This document shows, piece after piece, positions 43,440 to 52,865 of a stretch of 64,000 bases of DNA. The notes under the pieces were generated by a model, which saw nothing but the letters and a program-made list of their open reading frames with translations, was not told the origin of the DNA and did not search any database. The position numbers and the translations under genes were made by a program. Numbering within the stretch: position 1 is the stretch's first letter; each line of letters starts with the position of its first letter. Where the stretch lies: the NCBI GenBank assembly GCA_910577165.1, contig CAJTLX010000003.1, positions 84,454-148,453 of the forward strand. Direction: 5' to 3'. This DNA is from an uncultured Lachnospiraceae bacterium. Its GTDB lineage: Bacteria; Bacillota; Clostridia; Lachnospirales; Lachnospiraceae.

Positions 43440-44042
43440 TTATTCCACATCTGATATAAGTGTCCCCTTGGTCGAGAGTGCCCCCTCAATCCGCTCGTCT
43501 ATAGAAACTGCCATATCAAGAGCTTTTCCAAACGCCTTAAACATTGCCTCGATAATATGGTGGGCATTTGTCCCATCCATCTGTTTTAAATGCAAATTCA
43601 TTCCGGCACTGTAGGAGATGGCATAGAAAAACTCCCGCGCAAGCTCTGTCTCAAATTCTCCCACGCGTTCTGCGGCAAATTTTGCCTCAAAATTAAAATA
43701 TGGTCTGCCGGAAAGATCGATTGCGCACAGGATCAGCACCTCATCCATCGGCAGTAGAAAAGAGCCGTATCGCTTGATCCCCGCCTTATCGGAAAGTGCC
43801 TTTTTTATCGCCTGTCCCAGTACAATCCCCGCATCTTCCACGGTATGATGTCCATCCACATACAGATCACCTTTTACCGTAAGATTCAAGTCAAAAAAGC
43901 CATGGCGGGCAAAACTGCAGAGCATATGATCAAAAAATCCGATCCCCGTTTCCACCTTCCCGACTCCGCGCCCATCTAAATTTAATTCCAGATGGATCTC
44001 GGTCTCCTTCGTCGTCCGTACTATTGATGCTTTTCTTTCCAT
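43440..44042 (-). CDS. hisB: imidazoleglycerol-phosphate dehydratase
   Basis: A 200-residue single-function enzyme. Metal motifs: DHMLCSFARHGFFDL and the HHTVED triad in DGHHTVEDAGI, later DGTNAHHIIEAMFKAFG. It dehydrates imidazoleglycerol phosphate. The ATG lies 4 bp after the hisD stop with AAGGA upstream; the frame opens earlier but would overlap hisD. Confidence 0.95.
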   Translation of the reverse strand: MERKASIVRTTKETEIHLELNLDGRGVGKVETGIGFFDHMLCSFARHGFFDLNLTVKGDLYVDGHHTVEDAGIVLGQAIKKALSDKAGIKRYGSFLLPMDEVLILCAIDLSGRPYFNFEAKFAAERVGEFETELAREFFYAISYSAGMNLHLKQMDGTNAHHIIEAMFKAFGKALDMAVSIDERIEGALSTKGTLISDVE

Positions 44043-44046
44043 TTTT

Positions 44047-45348
44047 TTATTTTCCTTCTTTCTCAAACCGGACAGAAATTGAATTTGCGTGTGCCGTTAA
44101 CCCCTCCGCCTGCGCAAAAAATTCGATATCGCTATGTACTTTTTCAAGTGCCTCCCGCGAGTACGAGATAATGCTTGATTTTTTTACAAAATCATCCACG
44201 GAGAGCGGAGAGAAAAATTTTGCGGTGCCGTTAGTCGGCAAAATATGATTTGGACCGGCAAAATAATCGCCGAGCGGCTCACTTGAATATTCCCCAAGGA
44301 ATATCGCCCCTGCGTTTTTGATTTTCGTCATTATCTCAAATGGATTCTCTGTCACAATTTCAAGATGTTCTGACGCGATCTCGTTGGCAGCAGCAATGGC
44401 TTCTTCCATATTTTGCGCAATCAGCAAATACCCATAATTTTCCAGAGACTTCTCCAAGATCTCTCTGCGGGAAAGTTTGGTTAAAAAGGCATCGATCTCA
44501 AGATTGACCTTCTCCGCAAGTTCCCTGCTTGTCGTGACTAAAATCGCGCTTGCAAGCTCATCATGTTCCGCCTGCGATAACAGATCCGCCGCCACATAGC
44601 GCGGGTTTGCCGTTTCGTCCGCAATCACTAAAATTTCGCTTGGCCCTGCAATGGAATCAATGCTGACATGACCATAGACTGCCTTTTTCGCCAGCGCGAC
44701 AAAAATATTGCCGGGACCTACAATCTTATCCACCTTGCGAATGCTCTTTGTCCCAAAAGCCAGTGCCGCGATCGCCTGCGCACCGCCCACCTTGTAAATC
44801 TGTGTAACGCCCGCCTCCTTCGCAGCAACCAAAGTGGCAGGATTTACCCTTCCATCCTTTCCTGGCGGCGTTGTCATAAGAATCTGTTCAACTCCCGCCA
44901 CTTTCGCCGGCAAAACATTCATCAACACGGAGGAAGGATAGGCTGCTTTCCCTCCTGGAACATAAACTCCTACCGAAGCAACAGGGGTGATCTTTTGCCC
45001 CAGAATAATCCCATCCTCCTTTGTGTCAAACCAGCTATTTCGCTTTTGAAGCATATGGTAGGACTCAATATTTTTGATCGCGGCGCGGAGTACGCGCAAA
45101 AATTCCGCATCCACCTCCCTGTACGCCGCATCGATCTCCTCGTTTGTCACACGGATATTATCCGCATTTATCTTAGTTTTATCAAATTGTAAGGTGTAAT
45201 CAAACAACGCTTCATCCCCCCGCTCTCTCACCTCCCCGATAATCTTTGCCACGGTTTCCTCATACTCTGTATATTGATTTGGACTGCGTTTTAATAAATC
45301 CTCCAACAGATTTTTTCTTGTATTTTCATTTAATTCCACAATTCGCAT
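44047..45348 (-). CDS. hisD: histidinol dehydrogenase
   Basis: 433 residues, normal length. Signature segments: GVYVPGGKAAYPSSVLM, KVGGAQAIAALAFGT, VGPGNIFVALAK, and SQAEHDELASAIL with the metal His and Glu; EHLEIVTENP contributes the catalytic Glu and His. Two NAD-dependent oxidations give histidine. Tightly spaced with hisG and hisB. Confidence 0.96.
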   Translation of the reverse strand: MRIVELNENTRKNLLEDLLKRSPNQYTEYEETVAKIIGEVRERGDEALFDYTLQFDKTKINADNIRVTNEEIDAAYREVDAEFLRVLRAAIKNIESYHMLQKRNSWFDTKEDGIILGQKITPVASVGVYVPGGKAAYPSSVLMNVLPAKVAGVEQILMTTPPGKDGRVNPATLVAAKEAGVTQIYKVGGAQAIAALAFGTKSIRKVDKIVGPGNIFVALAKKAVYGHVSIDSIAGPSEILVIADETANPRYVAADLLSQAEHDELASAILVTTSRELAEKVNLEIDAFLTKLSRREILEKSLENYGYLLIAQNMEEAIAAANEIASEHLEIVTENPFEIMTKIKNAGAIFLGEYSSEPLGDYFAGPNHILPTNGTAKFFSPLSVDDFVKKSSIISYSREALEKVHSDIEFFAQAEGLTAHANSISVRFEKEGK

Positions 45349-45389
45349 TTCTATCCTCTCCTTTCACAAAGATGCGCACAATGCTTTCT

Positions 45390-46052
45390 TTATTCCATTC
45401 TCTTTTGACTTCTCTCAATCACCAACTCTTTTAGGGCGTTGATCAGTGTGGTGATGCGCTCATGTTCCATCTTCATACTAACCTGATTGACCACCATACG
45501 CGCCGAGAGCGGGCAGACCTCCTCCAAAACCACAAGCCCGTTTTCTTTCAATGTCGATCCGGTTTCCACAATATCCACAATCACTTCTGAGAGTCCAACG
45601 ATGGGCGCGAGTTCGATCGAACCGTTCAACTTGATAATCTCCACGGTCTGATGCTTTTTATTGTAAAAATAATCCTTTGCGATCCTTGGATATTTCGTTG
45701 CCACGCGGATCAGTTCGCCATGCTTTAACAATTCTGCCGCATCCTCCGGTCCCGCCACGCACATACGGCACTGTCCAATTTTTAAATCTAATACCTCGTA
45801 CATTTTGCGGCTCTCCTCAAGGATGGTATCTTTTCCGACAATCCCGATATCTGCCGCGCCATACTCAACATAGGTCGGTACATCGTTCGCCTTGGCAAGA
45901 AAAAAACGAAATTTTAATTCCTCGTTCGCAAAGATTAGTTTTCTGGAAGTTGGATCTTGCATTTCCTCGCAGGTAATCCCGATTGCCGCCAGCATCTCCA
46001 TTGCTTTTTTTGCCAAACGCCCCTTTGCAAGGGCGATTGTAATATAATTCAT
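45390..46052 (-). CDS. hisG: ATP phosphoribosyltransferase, short catalytic form
   Basis: 220 residues, the short HisG that lacks the regulatory domain. Motifs TIALAKGRLAKKAMEML, YVEYGAADIGIVGKDTI, RVATKYPRIAKDYF and IVDIVETGSTLKENGL (PRPP loop). It begins histidine synthesis and needs HisZ, encoded just upstream, for activity and feedback control. Confidence 0.96.
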   Translation of the reverse strand: MNYITIALAKGRLAKKAMEMLAAIGITCEEMQDPTSRKLIFANEELKFRFFLAKANDVPTYVEYGAADIGIVGKDTILEESRKMYEVLDLKIGQCRMCVAGPEDAAELLKHGELIRVATKYPRIAKDYFYNKKHQTVEIIKLNGSIELAPIVGLSEVIVDIVETGSTLKENGLVVLEEVCPLSARMVVNQVSMKMEHERITTLINALKELVIERSQKRME

Positions 46053-46071
46053 ATTTTAATCCCTTTCTGAT

Positions 46072-46105
46072 TTTTAGTTTTGATTTTTAGTTCTGCAGAA
46101 ATCCC
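46072..46105. repeat. remnant of a family A repeat
   Basis: TTTTTAGTTCTGCAGAAATC between hisZ and hisG matches the border of family A units but lacks the hairpin. Like the full copies it begins right at a stop codon. Confidence 0.4.
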
Positions 46106-47311
46106 TTATTTTTTGCGAGTGCCGTCCTCCTTTAGGAAGAGTACTTTCTGAAAGTTCATCCGCTTTGCATATTTAGCATAGTCCTCGTCACAGAACTTCT
46201 CATCCGCCAGAAGAAGCTCTACCCGGCTATCCGTTTCCCGCATCGAAATTGCCAGCGCGATAGCTTCTTTGTCCTGTCCTTTTTCATAGACAATCAAATG
46301 GTTTTTCGCCTTGGGTTCCTCTAACAGATCCTGCCTTGCAAGTGCTGCCAAAAGCTGATTTACGATGATTGCCATACCGATGGCGGGCGCGTCCTTGCCA
46401 AATTGCCCGACAAGCGAATCGTATCTGCCTCCGGTTGCCACGGCATCCCCCGTTCCAAAGGTGTATGCCCTGAAAATAATCCCAGTATAATAATTAAATT
46501 TGCTCAACATTCCAAGATCAAAAGTAATATATTCCTCAAATCCGTATTCACACAAAAGCGCGTAGAGGGCTTCCAAGCGTTCAATTGCCGCAAGTGCGCG
46601 TGAATTGGAAATTTTTTCCTTAACATAGAGCAGGCGATCGAGTGTGCCAAAGAGTTCCGGCAGCTTTAAAATCACTTCCTTTAAATTATCCGGCAGATTC
46701 TTTCCGGAAATAATTTCCTCCACGCCAAACATATTTTTATTTTCAATTAACACGCGCAACATTTCAGCCTCATCCGGCGCGATCCCGGCTTCCTCCATCA
46801 ATCCGCGAAAGAAGTCCGCCTGCCCGATCTCCACCTGAAAACGCTTTAGTCCCGCATCTAAAAGACAGTCCACCGTAAGTGCGATCATTTCCGCGTCCGC
46901 CTCAACGGTGGCATCGTTGATTAGTTCCGCGCCAAGCTGTGCAACCTGTTTTAATTTTCCCTGATAACTTGTATTGTTTACAAAGGTATCCCCTATGTAA
47001 CAAAAGCGCACGGGCAAATTTTCCTCACGATAATATTTTGCCATACAGCGCGCGATCGGTGGAGTCATATCCGGACGCAGCACAAGCGTGTTGCCTTCGC
47101 GGTCAAAAAATTTATACATTTCATTGCTTGGCACCGTGCCGCGCTCCTTGTTAAATATATCAAAAAATTCGAACATCGGCGTTTCAATATCCCGAAATCC
47201 ATATAGGTGAAGACGGTGTCGCAGACAATGTTCCAAAGTTAATTTTCTCTCACATTCCACATTGTAAATATCCCTTACTCCCTCCGGGGTATGCAATAAT
47301 CTCTCATTCAT
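46106..47311 (-). CDS. hisZ: ATP phosphoribosyltransferase regulatory subunit
   Basis: A 401-residue class II tRNA-synthetase-like protein: TPEGVRDIYN, FEFFDIFNKE, motif 2 LRPDMTPPIARCMAKY and YTGIIFRAYTFGTGDAVATGGRYDSLVG. The last ~80 residues are short relative to the HisRS anticodon domain, and the short hisG follows directly, so it is HisZ and not a second HisRS. First gene of the operon. Confidence 0.92.
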   Translation of the reverse strand: MNERLLHTPEGVRDIYNVECERKLTLEHCLRHRLHLYGFRDIETPMFEFFDIFNKERGTVPSNEMYKFFDREGNTLVLRPDMTPPIARCMAKYYREENLPVRFCYIGDTFVNNTSYQGKLKQVAQLGAELINDATVEADAEMIALTVDCLLDAGLKRFQVEIGQADFFRGLMEEAGIAPDEAEMLRVLIENKNMFGVEEIISGKNLPDNLKEVILKLPELFGTLDRLLYVKEKISNSRALAAIERLEALYALLCEYGFEEYITFDLGMLSKFNYYTGIIFRAYTFGTGDAVATGGRYDSLVGQFGKDAPAIGMAIIVNQLLAALARQDLLEEPKAKNHLIVYEKGQDKEAIALAISMRETDSRVELLLADEKFCDEDYAKYAKRMNFQKVLFLKEDGTRKK

Positions 47312-47353
47312 CCTGCCTGTCTCTCCCTCTCTCCGCTTAATTTTACTTTGTTA

Positions 47354-47374
47354 TAGTAAAGCGATACCTTACTA
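47354..47374. promoter_or_regulatory. inverted repeat operator candidate in the his leader
   Basis: TAGTAA-N9-TTACTA lies just downstream of the -10 box, where a repressor would block elongation of the open complex. An adjacent TTTACT/AGTAAA pair (47342-47360) overlaps it. A TrpR-like YerC/HisR repressor is one possibility; the link is inference. The leader is too short for a T-box. Confidence 0.5.
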
Positions 47375-47390
47375 TCACAAGAACGTAATC

Positions 47391-47419
47391 ATTATACTGA
47401 ATGCTTTCCGATTTGTCAA
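47391..47419 (-). promoter_or_regulatory. promoter of the histidine operon
   Basis: Minus strand TTGACA (47414-47419), 17-bp spacer, TATAAT (47391-47396), a consensus promoter. The -35 overlaps the recU stop codon. The leader is about 70 bases. Confidence 0.88.
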
Positions 47420-47949
47420 GCCTGTCGTTCTTCCAAATCTTTTTTAATCATTTCTAAATAAGGGACATACATCCCATGATTTTCCCGAAAAAAATAGTCA
47501 GCATTAAGCTCGTCAAAACGAATGCTCTTTCGCCCGCCTTTCACCGCGCGCTCCGTATAGATCTCAAGTTCGCGCAGACGCATATAATAATATTTATCTT
47601 GGCTTTTATAATAAATAATCAGGAAGGCAACCCCATCCTGAGCCTCAAACTCGTGCATAAACCGCACCTGATGTTCGTGGACATTTGCAAGGGCAAAGGT
47701 ATCACAGGCACATTCCTTGGCGTCAAAGCAGACCGGAATTCCCTGAATAGCACCAATATAATCCACCGTACTTTTCTGGTCAAAATAAGCGAGAGTAATA
47801 TGGCGGCTCTTTTTATCTATCTCAATCGGCGTGATGGGAGTCGGCACTTTCTGAATCAGTGCCAGTCCCCGATCGCGGTATTTCTCATTGGTCAGATTGA
47901 TCATTTCTTCCAACATTGAACCGCGCAGACCGCGCGAATTCCAAGCCAT
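47416..47949 (-). CDS. recU: Holliday junction resolvase RecU
   Basis: 177 residues with the full RecU signature: RGLRGSMLEEMINLTNEKYR, ALIQKVPTPITPIEI, STVDYIGAIQGIPVCFDAKE (catalytic Asp, Asp, Glu, Lys) and HQVRFMHEF. It cuts four-way junctions in recombination and aids chromosome segregation. ATG 47949 follows AGGGGGAGGGG. Its usual neighbour ponA is not here. Confidence 0.94.
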   Translation of the reverse strand: MAWNSRGLRGSMLEEMINLTNEKYRDRGLALIQKVPTPITPIEIDKKSRHITLAYFDQKSTVDYIGAIQGIPVCFDAKECACDTFALANVHEHQVRFMHEFEAQDGVAFLIIYYKSQDKYYYMRLRELEIYTERAVKGGRKSIRFDELNADYFFRENHGMYVPYLEMIKKDLEERQA

Positions 47950-48044
47950 TTTCCCCTCCCCCTTTCTTTCTCCGCACACCTATAATTTTGTTTAAGGGCT
48001 TATCCTAGTCAAAAATTGCATTATCACCAAAGCAAAATTATCAT

Positions 48045-49145
48045 TTACTCACACTTATTGAAGTGGAAGTCCTCCTCTTTTGCGATAAATCCCAGTCTCT
48101 CTTTTACTTTCTGAAACGTTTCCGGCTCTTTTGCGGTGATCTCTCTTTCTGACATATAGGAAAATTTTCCCATTTGATCTTGTTCCTTGGAAAAGATAAG
48201 CCTTTTCGCGTGCAAAAGCTGGGATTTGACCCGGTATTGTCTGCTCAGTGCAAGCCCCGCCGCATCTGAATATTTGATATCGCCCAAAATACTATGTCCG
48301 TTTCCCGCCAAATGTGCACGGATCTGATGTGTTTTTCCGGTAAATAATTCTACTTCCAGATAGGTGCAGCCATTTTTTATTTCAATTGGGCGATAGGCTG
48401 TCCGGACAAAACTTCCTTCCTCCCCTTCCTGCAGAACAGAAAAAACTTGCACCCGGTTTTCCTTCGCGTCTTTTTTTAGATAGCCCTCTAACCGTGCGGG
48501 CTGTGTGATTTCTCCCACCGCAATACAGGTGTAATATTTATGCAAAGTGCGCGCATTAAATGCTCCGGATAAAAATTGCAGCCCGGCAAGTGTTTTTCCC
48601 GCGGCGACAATCCCGCTGGTATTGCGGTCAAGTCGGTTGCAGATTCCCGGACGAAAAATTAAAAGTTCCTTTGGGGTGATCTTTCCCGTGCGAAGTAGAT
48701 ACGAGAGCATCCATTCATTCAGGGAAAAATCCTCTCTGGAAGCTTTCTGCACCAGCCATCCAACCGGCTTATTTAAAAAGAGAAGATCCTCATCCTCGTA
48801 CAAAATCTCCGGCTGATTTTTGGCATTTGCCGAGAATTTTCCTTTTTTTTCCAATTCTTCAATTTTTGCGATTGCCCCTTCTCTTCTCCCCTCCTCCCTA
48901 TATTCAGACAATTCAAAAAATGCTGCCCCGCCAAAATTTCTTATTGTCTCATCACGAAAAAACAGGCGGATGGAATCGCCCTCTGCCAGTTTTTCCTTTC
49001 CTCCCGCCCTTTTCCCATTCAATGTAATATTTTCCTTTCGCAGCATTTTATAAAAAAAACTATCCGGTGCTTCTCTTAGATATTTTCGAAGCAGTTTTAA
49101 CAGTGTTCCGCCTTCCTCGCGCTTTGAGACTTTGATTTCCTTCAT
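48045..49145 (-). CDS. RluA-family 23S rRNA pseudouridine synthase
   Basis: 366 residues. An N-terminal S4 domain (KMLRKENITLNGKRAGGKEKLAEGDSI), a charged linker (~85-110) and the RluA catalytic domain with Asp in NRLDRNTSGIVAAGK, RTLHKYYTCIA and TGKTHQIRAHLAGNGHSILGD. It isomerises specific uridines in 23S rRNA (RluC/RluD type); the exact site is unknown. The linker with REEGRREGAIAK is longer than usual. Confidence 0.9.
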   Translation of the reverse strand: MKEIKVSKREEGGTLLKLLRKYLREAPDSFFYKMLRKENITLNGKRAGGKEKLAEGDSIRLFFRDETIRNFGGAAFFELSEYREEGRREGAIAKIEELEKKGKFSANAKNQPEILYEDEDLLFLNKPVGWLVQKASREDFSLNEWMLSYLLRTGKITPKELLIFRPGICNRLDRNTSGIVAAGKTLAGLQFLSGAFNARTLHKYYTCIAVGEITQPARLEGYLKKDAKENRVQVFSVLQEGEEGSFVRTAYRPIEIKNGCTYLEVELFTGKTHQIRAHLAGNGHSILGDIKYSDAAGLALSRQYRVKSQLLHAKRLIFSKEQDQMGKFSYMSEREITAKEPETFQKVKERLGFIAKEEDFHFNKCE

Positions 49146-49228
49146 TTTTTCTCCTTATTTCTACTGGTCTAAGTAAGATTATCTCTAATCCCCTGGCAGG
49201 AAATTCCCACTTCTAAAATGGTAATGTG

Positions 49229-49801
49229 TCATGCCATCAATGATTTTAAGTACGCCGTCAATTCCTTTGGGATTTCCTCCGCGGGGGCTGTGTGCGCCAC
49301 ACGCTCTAAAAAATTTTTCTCCTCCGCCGTCACATAAAGTTTTTTTAAGAGCATACGCTTTTTTAGTTCCTCCCGCAAATATTTTTCAATATAGCGAAGA
49401 TCTTCTTTTTCCCTTCCGGCAAGGCAGAGAATTTCATCCTGTTTAATTACGAGAAATGCAAGAAACATCACCTTATCCGGCGAGGTAAAAACCATATCCG
49501 TATACATCACATCCGCGTCGGATAGAAGCGATTTTACCTTCTCCACCCGCTCAGTTTCTACAGAGCGATACGGAAAAAGCACAATTACGCCAACTAGGGC
49601 TTTCGCTGCAGGGAGTACCATTAAAACGGCAATCACCGTAAAAATATTGGTTTTCTCAAATTTATTTAAACAGAGTCCGAGAACAAAGATTGCAATACCA
49701 ATAAACACGTAGAGCAGAGTCTTTTTGATGCGGTACTTTTTTTGTGAATCCAGATAGCCCATCTCGCCACACACTGGACGTTTCCCTTTCTTTTCTTTCA
49801 T
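49229..49801 (-). CDS. hypothetical two-helix membrane protein
   Basis: 190 residues, no family recognised. Two membrane helices (LLYVFIGIAIFVLGLCL and IFTVIAVLMVLPAAKALVGVIVLF) near residues 28-75, then a cytoplasmic domain with alternating charge (YIEKYLREELKKRMLLKKLYVTAEEKNFLERV). It sits between two pseudouridine synthase genes but nothing ties it to RNA modification. Confidence 0.65.
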   Translation of the reverse strand: MKEKKGKRPVCGEMGYLDSQKKYRIKKTLLYVFIGIAIFVLGLCLNKFEKTNIFTVIAVLMVLPAAKALVGVIVLFPYRSVETERVEKVKSLLSDADVMYTDMVFTSPDKVMFLAFLVIKQDEILCLAGREKEDLRYIEKYLREELKKRMLLKKLYVTAEEKNFLERVAHTAPAEEIPKELTAYLKSLMA

Positions 49802-49889
49802 CTTTTTTCCTTTCCCGATTTGTTATATATAGATGGCAATTAATTATTGCTAGGGATATCGTACAAAAAATTAAACCACAACAAAATTT

Positions 49890-51392
49890 TTATGCAGGAA
49901 ACCCGAAATCCCGGTAATCATTGATAAAATAATCTGCCATGGCACGCTTTTTTTCTTCTGCCTCCTTGGAATATAGATCCTGCACTGCGCAGACACGCAT
50001 TCCTGCTGCCTTGCCCGCCGTAATCCCCTTGCAGATATCTTCAAACACCAGACAGTCCTCCGGCAAAATGTCCAAAGTTTTTGCCACATACAAATAAATA
50101 TCCGGAGCAGGTTTGCCCGCCCCCACCTCACAGGCGGTATGCACCTCGTCAAAATACTGCTCCACGCCAAGCGCGTTTAGTACGGTATGTACCAATTCAT
50201 AGGAATTGCTGGTTGCGATCCCCATGCGTATGTCATGAGCCTTCAAGTACTTTAAAAATCCAAGTGCGCCGGGTTTTAAGAAAACCTTTGTTGCATATTT
50301 TTCCCCCGCCATCCGGTTCCAACTTGCTTTCATCTCCTCGATATTCTCCGTAATCTGCGGAAAATGGGACTGAAAATAATTTGCTGTCTCAGAAAAACTC
50401 ATCCCTTCAATCTGTTCCTGCAATCCCTCCGGAAGGGAAATGCCAAAGCGTCCAAGATACTCAATATCAATCTCTTTCCACATCCACATGGAGTCCACCA
50501 AAGTTCCGTCAAGGTCAAAGAGAACTCCTTTTACCTGGTTCATCATCGTTTCAAGATCTATTGTCATTTCCTTTTCTGGTTTACCAGAAAGAATTTCCAA
50601 GTATGATTTTTCCTGTTCCATGCTCTCTTTATCCTCCCCATCATGCAAAAACTGCTTTTGGGAAGCACCAATTCCGGCAAGTGCTAAGAGCTTTTCAATC
50701 TCCTTTTCGGTCAACTCCCTTGACTGTCCTGGGGATAAATTTTCATCCAGATAAAGTGAACCCATCCGCAGACGTTTTAAGTAGATCACCTCTGCACCAA
50801 CTGCTTCAAACATCCGCTTGACCTGATGGAATTTTCCCTCCTGCACAGTTACTTCCACTTCCGAGATCTCCCCGGTCTTTTTTATTTTAAGCTTTGCCGG
50901 AAGTGCGGTAAACTCCCCACAAAAAATTCCCTCTGCAAATCGCCTAATCTCTTCCTCCCCGACTTTTCCAACTACCTTTGCATAGTAGGTTTTGTCCACA
51001 TGATATTTTGGCGAGAGCAATCGATGTGCCAGGGTTCCGTTATTGGTCAGCAAAAGAAGTCCCTCGGTATCCTTATCTAACCGCCCGACCGGAAAAAGAT
51101 CTTTGCGCTTTGTTTCTTCTAACAGGGAAAACACGGTGCGCTGATGCTTATCCTTTGTTGCGGTAAGCACGCCGGCAGGTTTGTAAAGCATGATATATTC
51201 CATTTTGGTATAGTTAATTTTCATCCCGTCAAAAGTCACAAGATCTTTAGAGAGTACTTTAAAACCGACATCGCGCACGATTTGCTGATTCACCGCCACG
51301 CGCCCTTTTCGGATATACAGTTTTACTTCGCTTCGCGTACCCACTTTCATATCCGCCAAATATTTATCCAGCCGCAATTCTTTTTCCGCCAA
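49890..51392 (-). CDS. RsuA/RluB-type pseudouridine synthase fused to a HAD phosphatase
   Basis: 500 residues. Part 1 (1-~240): S4 domain (LRLDKYLADMKVGTRSEVKL) and catalytic domain with Asp in FPVGRLDKDTEGLLLLTNNG and KFHQVKRMFEAVG. A linker of about 45 residues follows. Part 2 (~287-500): HAD phosphatase with LFDLDGTLVDS, MGIATSNS, Lys in GAGKPAPDIY and VFEDICKG. HAD proteins of this subgroup include pseudouridine-5'-phosphatase, so the fusion may join making and recycling of pseudouridine; that is inference. No stop or clear internal ribosome site separates the halves. Confidence 0.87.
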   Translation of the reverse strand: MAEKELRLDKYLADMKVGTRSEVKLYIRKGRVAVNQQIVRDVGFKVLSKDLVTFDGMKINYTKMEYIMLYKPAGVLTATKDKHQRTVFSLLEETKRKDLFPVGRLDKDTEGLLLLTNNGTLAHRLLSPKYHVDKTYYAKVVGKVGEEEIRRFAEGIFCGEFTALPAKLKIKKTGEISEVEVTVQEGKFHQVKRMFEAVGAEVIYLKRLRMGSLYLDENLSPGQSRELTEKEIEKLLALAGIGASQKQFLHDGEDKESMEQEKSYLEILSGKPEKEMTIDLETMMNQVKGVLFDLDGTLVDSMWMWKEIDIEYLGRFGISLPEGLQEQIEGMSFSETANYFQSHFPQITENIEEMKASWNRMAGEKYATKVFLKPGALGFLKYLKAHDIRMGIATSNSYELVHTVLNALGVEQYFDEVHTACEVGAGKPAPDIYLYVAKTLDILPEDCLVFEDICKGITAGKAAGMRVCAVQDLYSKEAEEKKRAMADYFINDYRDFGFPA

Positions 51393-51446
51393 AGTTTTTC
51401 CTCCATTTATTTAATTTCTATTTTTTTACATTTATAAATTTTCGTT

Positions 51447-52841
51447 CTACTGCATTCGCCATCCGGGCAAATACTTATTTTTCAATCGTCCACCGCTGTA
51501 TTTTGCCCAGCCAAGCGGATAACCCCCCGCACAGACCAGCACATAGCCATCGGCAAATATTTTGTCCACCTCGATTGTCTCGCATTTTAAATACCGGATC
51601 ACATCCGCCTCCTTTGGTGAATAGACCCATGGGTATTCCTCTTTTTTTAATGCCATCGCCAGAGCCTGACTCGGCTCAAAGCGTCCCTTTTTCTCCTCCC
51701 CAAGCAAAAGTCCCTGGCGCAGAAGGCGCAGACCGGACAAGTCCGGCAATTCTTGCGGAAGCAGATAAAGTTTTTTCTCGCGCTCCATAATCTGTGAAAA
51801 ATCCACAGGAAAAGAGAGCATCTTCAAAAATTCTTCCGCCTCGACGGAAAGTTTGGCGGGAGTAAACTGAGCGGATCGATATGTATTTTGTTCGTTTTCT
51901 CCCTCTCTTTTTCGGAAAAGCGCGATAAAATGCCCCTCCCCCGAAATTTTATGCGGCCAAAGGCGCAGCGTGCGTGTTAATTCCTCCCGGTAATTTCCGT
52001 TTTCTATCCAGTCCGGTCTCCCGGAACAAAAACCGCTATAGGAAATCTCTGCTGGATGCTTTTCAGGTAACGCGGGCAAAAGTTCCATCTCATCAAAATG
52101 ATCCAGGACAAACTGCACCATCCCCTCGTCTTCTTTTGGCGAGAATGTACAGGTGGAGTACAAAAGCATTCCTCCCGGACGCAACATTTTGACCGCCTCC
52201 GGCAGGATCTGTTTTTGCAATTCATTGTAGTAATTTGTCCCGTACTGCTCCCAGTTTTTCATTATCGCCGGGCTTTTGCGAAACATTCCCTCACCGGAAC
52301 AGGGAGCATCCACCAAGATCTTATCAAAATAGCCGCCGAAACGCTCCGCTAATTTCGTCGGTGCCTCACTTAAAACAACCGCATTTTTCACACCGAAAAG
52401 TTCAATATTTTTTAGCAATGCTTTCGCCCTGGAATTGCTGATATCGTTTGCAATCAGGATGCCGGAACCGGAAAGTTTTGCAGCAAGTTCTGTACTCTTG
52501 CCGCCAGGTGCCGCGCACAGATCGAGAACGCGCTCGCCCGGTGATACCGGAAGGAGGCTTGCGGGAGTCATCGCGCTTGGCTCCTGCAAATAATACAGTC
52601 CTGCAAAATAAAATGGATGCTTTGCGGGGGAGATCCCCTCCGGATAGAAATATCCGTTTGCAATCCAGGGGATGCGCGCAAGCGAATACGGCGCGATCTC
52701 AGAAAAATGTTCTGCGGACAGTTTTAGAGTATTAACACGCAGTCCGCTCCTGCATGGCTCGTCAAAGCAACGCAGATACTCCTCATACTCGCTGCCAAGC
52801 TGCTCTTTCATCCGCCTTTCATATTCTGCTGGAAACTGCAT
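51447..52841 (-). CDS. RsmF/NSUN-type rRNA cytosine-C5 methyltransferase
   Basis: 464 residues. SAM site VLDLCAAPGGKSTELAAKL, catalytic Cys in LVDAPCSGEGMFRK and the second Cys in LYSTCTFSPKEDEG, followed by two C-terminal domains (FPVDFSQIMEREKKLYLLP, then GYPLGWAKYSGGRLKNKYLPG) as in RsmF. It methylates cytosines in 16S rRNA or tRNA; target not certain. It is followed by the synthase-HAD fusion in the same direction. Confidence 0.92.
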   Translation of the reverse strand: MQFPAEYERRMKEQLGSEYEEYLRCFDEPCRSGLRVNTLKLSAEHFSEIAPYSLARIPWIANGYFYPEGISPAKHPFYFAGLYYLQEPSAMTPASLLPVSPGERVLDLCAAPGGKSTELAAKLSGSGILIANDISNSRAKALLKNIELFGVKNAVVLSEAPTKLAERFGGYFDKILVDAPCSGEGMFRKSPAIMKNWEQYGTNYYNELQKQILPEAVKMLRPGGMLLYSTCTFSPKEDEGMVQFVLDHFDEMELLPALPEKHPAEISYSGFCSGRPDWIENGNYREELTRTLRLWPHKISGEGHFIALFRKREGENEQNTYRSAQFTPAKLSVEAEEFLKMLSFPVDFSQIMEREKKLYLLPQELPDLSGLRLLRQGLLLGEEKKGRFEPSQALAMALKKEEYPWVYSPKEADVIRYLKCETIEVDKIFADGYVLVCAGGYPLGWAKYSGGRLKNKYLPGWRMQ

Positions 52842-52865
52842 TCCCCTCTCCTCCTTCTCCTTGTA

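Noticed and set aside
46106..47311. Histidyl-tRNA synthetase
   Set aside because: The C-terminal anticodon domain is not seen in full and the gene leads straight into short-form hisG, so HisZ fits better.
47312..47384. His T-box or attenuator leader upstream of hisZ
   Set aside because: The leader is only about 70 bases and has no T-box sequence, specifier loop or terminator/antiterminator pair.
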